Position numbers and translations under genes: made by a program. Below the pieces are notes generated by a model that did not search any database, was not told where the DNA came from, and was given only the letters and a program-made list of their open reading frames with translations. Shown piece by piece: positions 1 through 6,434 of a DNA stretch of 6,434 bases (position 1 is its first letter; every line of letters starts with the position of its first letter). The DNA comes from an uncultured Lachnospiraceae bacterium (GTDB taxonomy: Bacteria > Bacillota > Clostridia > Lachnospirales > Lachnospiraceae). The DNA is taken from positions 1 through 6,434 of the forward strand of contig CATZPU010000069.1 of assembly GCA_958422845.1 (NCBI GenBank), read 5' to 3'.

Positions 1-1384
1 CCACCTCATCGACGTTGTCGATCAGAGCCAGAAGCACCGCGGCAGCCTTGTTAAGCTCTCCATACTGATACAGAGATGTCTGATCCTCCATATCTGGTCC
101 CTCTTTCATATGAAGTATCAGACGATACGGCTCCTCCTCCGCCTCGATCTCCTGCGTGATCTCCGTATCCGGCAGATACACACGAAGAGCCTCTAAAAGA
201 GCGCCGTTTGCCGAAGCGTCTCCCACATACGGATTATGCAGCTCATAAAGTGTCTTTGCCAGTTCTTCCAACGGATATTCCGTCACCGGTTGCTCTATTT
301 CAGTCTCCGTCTGTGCGCCGAGCACCTCACCGCCTGATAGCAGCAACGTACCGACGCCAAGCGATACCGCAAGCACTCCTGCCTGTATCATACGGCTGTG
401 TTTTTTCTGATTTAAAATCTGGCCTATTCTGTTCTTCATATCGTTTTTCCCCCTGTTCTCACCAAATGCCAGCGGTGAAAGCGCAAAACGCGATCTTCTC
501 ACCGCCATTTGCAGTAATACCTCACAGTAGTCTTCTTTTTTCTCCGCACCAAACCTTGCGACAACACGTTCATCGCAGTAGCGCTCCAACTCGTTTTGAA
601 ATGTCTCATACATCACCCACAACGAAACATTAAACCAGTGCAGACCGAGTATTGCGTACGCAAGCGGTTTCCAAATATAATCACGATGGCGGATATGCTC
701 CTGCTCATGACACAGAATGTATTCCCTCTGCCGCTCATTCAGACCTGACATCAGGTATATCCTCGGACGCCGTATACCTGCTACGCAGGAGGAACGGATC
801 GTATCTACCTCATACACACCGTCCGCAATCTTCATTGCGAACCGCAGCCGCTTATGCAGTCTGTAGGCATCCCATATGCCAAAACCCCAGAAGACCAGAA
901 CACCGACAAGCCACAGCATCGCCAGATACGATTTAGGCTGTACGAACCAGAGCTTATCAAGCGCCGCGCGTATGCGTCCGTCCGTCTCCTTTTCGTCTGC
1001 CGAAAACATCTGCTCTCCCGCGCTGCGGCTGCGATCCCCGTCTTTTCTTACAGCGTCCCCAAAAAAGCCCGTGTCCAAAGCCTTGTCAGACGCCGTATCT
1101 GAAATCATATCTGAATCGGTATCAGATATCGCTCCCAAAGCTCCATTTGTCTCCATAGCATCTGACGATAATCCGATCCTGCTGCTTTCTGTACCGGCAT
1201 ACTGGGGCACAGGTACTGTAAACGGGCATACAAGCCTTACCGCCACGACTGCCCACAGCAGAAAACCGACACGGCGCGAGCACGGCAGATAGCGCAAAAG
1301 TATGCACAGAAGCGCAGCAAAAGCGCCTGCGATCGTCCCATAAAAGCTCATCTGTAAAATTGCATCAAACAGATTCTCCAGCAT
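1..1384 (-). CDS. BlaR1/MecR1-type M56 membrane metallopeptidase with DUF4825 sensor domain (partial)
   Basis: The reading frame opens at ATG 1384-1382 and stays open for 461 codons to the left edge, so the C-terminus is missing. The start follows GGGAGAGGAG with a spacing of 5 bases and overlaps the end of the BlaI gene by 20 bases. Visible layout: membrane helices at about residues 8-32 and 39-58; a long hydrophilic loop at 60-150, rich in Ser, Asp and Thr; a third helix at 152-171; a cytoplasmic zinc protease domain with HEQEH at 226-230 and E267xxxD271 (E267 is the probable third zinc ligand, followed by CDE); a fourth helix at about 332-352; then an outer domain. That outer domain, with NPYVGD at 384-389 and LLALIDNVDE near 451-460, resembles DUF4825 rather than a penicillin-binding sensor. 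In this family a signal outside the cell activates the inner protease, which leads to loss of the BlaI repressor. The ligand of DUF4825 is unknown to me. The family call is firm; a role in beta-lactam response is not supported. Confidence 0.9.
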   Translation of the reverse strand, partial: MLENLFDAILQMSFYGTIAGAFAALLCILLRYLPCSRRVGFLLWAVVAVRLVCPFTVPVPQYAGTESSRIGLSSDAMETNGALGAISDTDSDMISDTASDKALDTGFFGDAVRKDGDRSRSAGEQMFSADEKETDGRIRAALDKLWFVQPKSYLAMLWLVGVLVFWGFGIWDAYRLHKRLRFAMKIADGVYEVDTIRSSCVAGIRRPRIYLMSGLNERQREYILCHEQEHIRHRDYIWKPLAYAILGLHWFNVSLWVMYETFQNELERYCDERVVARFGAEKKEDYCEVLLQMAVRRSRFALSPLAFGENRGKNDMKNRIGQILNQKKHSRMIQAGVLAVSLGVGTLLLSGGEVLGAQTETEIEQPVTEYPLEELAKTLYELHNPYVGDASANGALLEALRVYLPDTEITQEIEAEEEPYRLILHMKEGPDMEDQTSLYQYGELNKAAAVLLALIDNVDEV

Positions 1385-1751
1385 GCCTGCTCCTCTCCCG
1401 ACTCTCATCGATCATCTGCTGTATCTGCTTCGCTTCCTCCTCGCTCAGATCCCGACACTTCGTAAAGGCTGCGATAAATGCCGGAAGCGAACCGTCAAAC
1501 GTATCTTCCACAAACTTCTCACTCTGCTTCCCCTGAAACTCTTCCTCTGTGATCAGCACCGTCACAAGTCCGTTTTCCGTCTGAAAAATATTTCTCTGGC
1601 AAAGCCGCTTCAGCATCGTATACGTCGTTGTCCGCTTCCAGTCGAACTCCTTCTGGCACAGCCTGACCAGCTCCCCCGTGGTAATCGGCGCCTCTCTCCA
1701 GATCAGCGAAGCAAAACGTGACTCCATCACGCCCAATACGTAATCCTGCAT
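1365..1751 (-). CDS. BlaI/MecI/CopY-family transcriptional repressor
   Basis: This encodes a 128-residue winged-helix repressor. An N-terminal DNA-binding domain occupies roughly residues 5-68. It contains the family signature around W38-K39-R40-T41-T42-T43-Y44-T45, followed by MLKRL, which is the recognition helix region. A C-terminal helical dimerisation part follows at about 76-120 (FDGSLPAFIAAF, then DLSEEEAKQIQQMIDE), which aligns with the dimer region of BlaI and MecI. The length is normal for the family. I chose ATG 1751 over the in-frame GTG at 1760 because the GTG lies inside the ribosome binding site AGGGGGGGTGAT, which is correctly spaced for the ATG. The gene overlaps the downstream M56 gene by 20 bases, so the two are translationally coupled as a repressor/antirepressor pair. 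Two palindromes over its promoter suggest self-repression. The target set beyond its own operon cannot be seen here. Confidence 0.93.
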   Translation of the reverse strand: MQDYVLGVMESRFASLIWREAPITTGELVRLCQKEFDWKRTTTYTMLKRLCQRNIFQTENGLVTVLITEEEFQGKQSEKFVEDTFDGSLPAFIAAFTKCRDLSEEEAKQIQQMIDESRERSRHAGESV

Positions 1752-1755
1752 CAAA

Positions 1756-1767
1756 ATCACCCCCCCT
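1756..1767 (-). promoter_or_regulatory. Ribosome binding site deciding the BlaI-family start
   Basis: The minus strand reads AGGGGGGGTGAT, close to the AGGAGGTGAT ideal, with TTTG between it and ATG 1751. A GTG at 1760 opens a frame three codons longer but is part of this site, so ATG 1751 is the better start. Confidence 0.7.
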
Positions 1768-1792
1768 GCGTTTTCATAAGATGCATCTCTAT

Positions 1793-1811
1793 TGTCTAAT
1801 ATTATTAGACA
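1793..1811. promoter_or_regulatory. Operator palindrome O1 of the BlaI-family operon
   Basis: TGTCTAATATTATTAGACA is a perfect inverted repeat with 8-base arms and a 3-base centre. It lies at and just after the expected transcription start of the BlaI/M56 operon. It shares the half-site core TTAGAC with a second palindrome 24 bases away (centre to centre). BlaI/MecI/CopY proteins bind such dyads as dimers, so self-repression is the likely role. The sites are seen directly; the binding protein is inferred from position. Confidence 0.8.
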
Positions 1812-1816
1812 GCATT

Positions 1817-1845
1817 AGTCTAACATTGTTAGACATATTTGTCAA
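1817..1845 (-). promoter_or_regulatory. Promoter of the BlaI-family/M56 operon
   Basis: On the minus strand a perfect -35 box TTGACA (1845-1840) is followed by a 17-base spacer and TAGACT (1822-1817), which matches the -10 consensus at four of six positions. Transcription would begin near 1810, giving a leader of about 58 bases before ATG 1751. Operator O2 covers the spacer and -10, and O1 covers the start point. The match and the operator placement support each other. Confidence 0.7.
1818..1834. promoter_or_regulatory. Operator palindrome O2 of the BlaI-family operon
   Basis: GTCTAACATTGTTAGAC is a perfect inverted repeat with 8-base arms around one central base. It covers the -10 hexamer and most of the spacer of the predicted promoter, so a bound repressor would block RNA polymerase. 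Its half-site differs from that of O1 by one or two bases. Confidence 0.8.
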
Positions 1846-1869
1846 TTGTTTAAAAGCAAAGTACGACAC

Positions 1870-1902
1870 AAAAAAGCACGCTATAGACTGACTATAACGC
1901 GC
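1870..1902 (-). terminator. Rho-independent terminator after the Rpn-family gene
   Basis: On the minus strand GCGCGTTATAG (1902-1892), a loop TCAGT, and CTATAGCGTGC (1886-1876) form an 11-pair stem with two G-U pairs, followed by six T residues (1875-1870). It starts 26 bases after the stop codon at 1928. It separates the Rpn-family gene from the BlaI promoter at 1845. Confidence 0.85.
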
Positions 1903-1927
1903 AGTTTTGCCATATTTCCTTCTCAAT

Positions 1928-2884
1928 TCATCCTCGTATCTGCTTCACCTCTTCTTCTGGCATTTCCAGAATGGCTGAAATCTGTTCTATAGAAAATCCA
2001 TTTTTCAAAAGCTGGACAATCGATTTTCTAAGCCCTGCTTCCAGTCCAAGTACTTTTCCATGAGCCTCCCCCTTTTGCATACCTCTCGCTTCACATTCGC
2101 GTTCTAATTTCTTCAACGCCTCACACATGTTTACAGTCCCCTCCTCATTTTTCACCGCAGCAAACCCTTCTGCATTCGTAATACTGCCTATTACTGTCGC
2201 CAGCTCCGGCTTGATTCCATAATTATACTCTTTGAAAATTCTGTCAAAATTTTCGTTGTATATTTCCCGTGATATATCAAATACGGTACGTACATCTTCA
2301 TTATGAAAAATGTATGTCTCGCTCTCCCTGACCTGAACAAGATTCATTCGATAATTCGGACAAACCTTTAAAAATTGCTTTGGCAAAGGCACAAGCATAT
2401 CGTGAAGGCAGTATGGACCATCCCATTCTTTTTCACCGTAATAAATGACAAGCGTGATTTGCGGATGTAAACGATCCATTCTATTCATTCCAGACAAAAA
2501 TTCATCCGACTCGCTCTTCCTGCTACTTTTTATTGTACGGGCAATTGCCTTATACTCCTTCAAATACCCGCACGCATCATATACCATTGTCCGCAAAGGC
2601 ATCGCATAATGTATTTTCTGCTGATTCTCAATTCCTAAAATCGCAAATTCTATACCAAAGGCATATTTTTTTACCACATCCCGAATACGCATAAGCGACT
2701 CCTCATACCCCGAAAATCGAATGACTCCCGAAACATCTGTATCCATCTCCTGCATATCTTCTGCTTTTAAAATTTCCTGTCCCTCAAAAATCACTGCATT
2801 AAACAAATCTGCAAACCGGTCATTCGACCGCCAAAATTCTTTCAGCACTATGTCCTTGCTTATCTTTTTTGCTGTTCTTCCCAA
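1928..2884 (-). CDS. Rpn-family recombination-promoting nuclease / transposase-like PD-(D/E)XK protein
   Basis: This is a 318-residue protein of the Rpn/PDDEXK_2 (transposase_31-like) group, whose studied members are DNA endonucleases that raise RecA-independent recombination. Visible features, numbered from the TTG start: RFADLFN at 23-29; RIRDV with D69; ILGIENQ with E86 and Q88, the probable ExQ part of the nuclease site; IHYAMP...MVYDA at about 91-104; LVIYYG and WDGP near 145-157, a region strongly conserved in Clostridia versions; and a C-terminal tail (about 259-318) with a charged Gly/Glu/Lys repeat helix and a small helix-turn-helix-like end (FSIEQISAILEMPEEEVKQIRG region). I chose TTG 2884 because GGAGG lies 5 bases upstream and the product then starts MGRTAKK, a usual family beginning. 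ATG 2896 opens a frame four codons longer but has no ribosome binding site. The gene stands alone, is more AT-rich than its neighbours, and is flanked by its own promoter and terminator. No terminal repeats were found, so it is not shown to be mobile. Confidence 0.85.
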   Translation of the reverse strand: MGRTAKKISKDIVLKEFWRSNDRFADLFNAVIFEGQEILKAEDMQEMDTDVSGVIRFSGYEESLMRIRDVVKKYAFGIEFAILGIENQQKIHYAMPLRTMVYDACGYLKEYKAIARTIKSSRKSESDEFLSGMNRMDRLHPQITLVIYYGEKEWDGPYCLHDMLVPLPKQFLKVCPNYRMNLVQVRESETYIFHNEDVRTVFDISREIYNENFDRIFKEYNYGIKPELATVIGSITNAEGFAAVKNEEGTVNMCEALKKLERECEARGMQKGEAHGKVLGLEAGLRKSIVQLLKNGFSIEQISAILEMPEEEVKQIRG

Positions 2885-2889
2885 GCTTT

Positions 2890-2894
2890 CCTCC
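2890..2894 (-). promoter_or_regulatory. Ribosome binding site pointing to the TTG start of the Rpn-family gene
   Basis: GGAGG on the minus strand lies 5 bases before TTG 2884. It also overlaps the last base of the upstream ATG at 2896. The ATG itself is preceded only by ATATCAAA, with no purine-rich site, so translation most likely starts at the TTG. Confidence 0.55.
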
Positions 2895-2898
2895 ATTT

Positions 2899-2917
2899 TG
2901 ATATTTTTAGAATATCA
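2899..2917. repeat. Inverted repeat over the -10 region of the Rpn-family gene
   Basis: TGATATT, a 5-base centre, and AATATCA form a perfect 7-base inverted repeat that overlaps the predicted -10 box and start point. It could be an operator. In AT-rich DNA a repeat of this size may also occur by chance. Confidence 0.4.
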
Positions 2918-2937
2918 TGTTTTTCTGCCCGCCGCAA
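2909..2937 (-). promoter_or_regulatory. Candidate promoter of the Rpn-family gene
   Basis: On the minus strand TTGCGG (2937-2932), a 17-base spacer and TATTCT (2914-2909), preceded by TGA to form an extended -10 (TGnTATTCT). The predicted start point near 2902 leaves a leader of only about 6 bases before ATG 2896 but about 18 before TTG 2884, which again favours the TTG start. The -35 box is weak. Confidence 0.45.
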
Positions 2938-3028
2938 GCGCCTGTCTCTTATCCATGAGTCTTTATAATACACTTGTTGCTGTTCACTTCGCTATCCTAT
3001 GCAGTATATCTTATTTATATACATTATG

Positions 3029-3042
3029 TGATAATATTATCA
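3029..3042. repeat. Perfect AT-rich palindrome
   Basis: TGATAATATTATCA reads the same on both strands. It lies about 90 bases upstream of the Rpn promoter. It may be a protein binding site or simply AT-rich sequence. Confidence 0.35.
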
Positions 3043-3069
3043 TATATGAGATCACTTTTCAAGCAAAAC

Positions 3070-3098
3070 TTTTGCAGTATTAGATGCATATTGCAAAA
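3070..3098. repeat. Intergenic stem-loop
   Basis: TTTTGCAGTAT and ATATTGCAAAA form an 11-pair stem with one G-T pair around a 7-base loop. Its left arm also overlaps a second palindrome, GCAAAACTTTTGC at 3063-3075. Neither strand shows a T-run typical of a terminator after the stem, so its role is unknown. Confidence 0.4.
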
Positions 3099-3177
3099 CA
3101 ATGACATCCCCTTTGTCTCCGTGCGCATTTTAGTGCTGCAAGCGCCTAACAGCCGCGTATTGGCTGCTTACACGCGC

Positions 3178-3231
3178 AAAAACCTCCGGCAAAGATGCAA
3201 AAAGCAATTACCCTGCATCCTGCCGAAGGTT
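3178..3231 (-). terminator. Terminator of the GH51 operon, possibly bidirectional
   Basis: The minus strand forms a long hairpin: ACCTTCGGCA with GATGCA on one arm (3230-3214) and TGCATC with TGCCGGAGGT on the other (3199-3182), with a small internal mismatch and a 14-base loop. It is followed by a run of T residues (3182-3178). It lies about 70 bases past the stop of the upstream GH51 gene. The plus strand also ends in TTTTT, so it may stop transcription from both sides. Confidence 0.85.
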
Positions 3232-3303
3232 TTTATTTATAACCCTGTTTTTTTCCTATAACTTCTCTGTAACTTTTAAGATAGTACCTGCGTCTGCTTA
3301 TCC

Positions 3304-6362
<3,059 letters not shown>

Positions 6363-6385
6363 AATCTGTCCTCCCTATTGCCTGT

Positions 6386-6434
6386 TTACATATGAAGCCC
6401 TGTGTAATCGCCGTGCTGTTGCATATCATCTTTT
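6386..6434 (-). CDS. Possible C-terminal end of an upstream operon gene (partial)
   Basis: A minus-strand frame is open from the right edge for 15 codons (KDDMQQHGDYTGLHM) and stops at TAA 6388-6386. The stop is 23 bases before the GH51 start and just upstream of its ribosome binding site, which is typical operon spacing. No promoter is evident in the same 72 bases. The tail is too short to identify, and an open frame of this size could be chance. Confidence 0.35.
   Translation of the reverse strand, partial: KDDMQQHGDYTGLHM

Larger units (their letters stand above)
2897..3303. other. AT-rich intergenic region between the Rpn-family gene and the GH51 operon
   Basis: About 400 bases hold no gene I can support. 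The region contains, from left to right, the candidate Rpn promoter, a perfect AT-rich palindrome at 3029-3042, a stem-loop at 3070-3098, two copies of GCAAGCGCCT (2934-2943 and 3138-3147), and the GH51 operon terminator at about 3178-3231. Short open frames here have no ribosome binding sites or recognisable products. Confidence 0.6.

Noticed and set aside
208..1292. Several plus-strand open frames opposite the M56 gene
   Set aside because: They lie antisense to a clear M56 coding frame, show no domain, and are rich in Pro, Arg, Ser and His, as expected for shadow frames.
1122..1307. Short minus-strand frame inside the M56 gene
   Set aside because: It is out of frame with the M56 protein, has no ribosome site, and is fully inside the real gene.
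1757..1777. Possible leader peptide MKTQGG just upstream of the BlaI-family gene
   Set aside because: The six-codon frame has no ribosome site and its end overlaps the ribosome site of the repressor; it is likely chance.
1928..2884. Rpn-family gene as part of a complete insertion sequence
   Set aside because: No terminal inverted repeats or flanking target duplication were found around it, and its own promoter and terminator suggest a standing gene.
2941..2959. CTGTCTCTTAT, identical to the first 11 bases of the Tn5 mosaic end
   Set aside because: The match stops after 11 bases and there is no partner end or transposase of that family, so it gives no evidence of an IS end or of leftover sequencing adaptor.
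6363..6434. Promoter or catabolite-repression site for the GH51 operon
   Set aside because: No convincing -35/-10 pair or CcpA-type site is visible in these 72 bases; the real promoter is probably outside the window.

Overview
The window looks like chromosomal DNA of a low-to-middle GC Firmicute, most likely a Lachnospiraceae-type gut Clostridium. The reasons are strong AGGAGG-like ribosome binding sites, a BlaI/M56 regulatory pair whose sensor is a DUF4825 domain, a Rpn-family PD-(D/E)XK protein of the form common in Lachnospiraceae, and plant-polysaccharide hydrolases. This assignment is inferred from protein style and was not searched. Every gene I can support lies on the minus strand, so transcription runs from right to left. 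The long plus-strand reading frames are shadows.

Right part (about 3178-6434): a probable arabinose-polymer operon. A possible gene tail sits at the right edge. It is followed by a GH51 alpha-L-arabinofuranosidase (4866-6362), then 50 bases later a second, divergent GH51 enzyme (3304-4815), and then a strong hairpin terminator (about 3178-3231). Neither enzyme has a signal peptide, so both probably release L-arabinose inside the cell from imported arabino-oligosaccharides. The two differ at positions that line the arabinose-binding site, which suggests different substrates. The operon promoter lies outside the window.

Middle part (1870-3177): an AT-rich intergenic stretch with several inverted repeats, then a lone Rpn-family nuclease/transposase-like gene with its own candidate promoter and terminator. 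Its best start is a TTG codon served by a GGAGG that lies inside the longer open frame.

Left part (1-1845): a two-gene signalling operon. A BlaI/MecI-type repressor (1365-1751) overlaps by 20 bases a membrane M56 metallopeptidase of BlaR1/MecR1 type (1-1384, cut by the window edge). The M56 protein carries an extracellular DUF4825 domain where BlaR1 has its penicillin sensor. Two near-identical palindromes cover the promoter, which fits self-repression by the BlaI protein and release when the M56 protein senses its unknown signal.

No RNA gene, CRISPR array, complete insertion sequence or origin was recognised. The most interesting points are the DUF4825 sensor operon with its operators and the active-site divergence between the paired GH51 enzymes.
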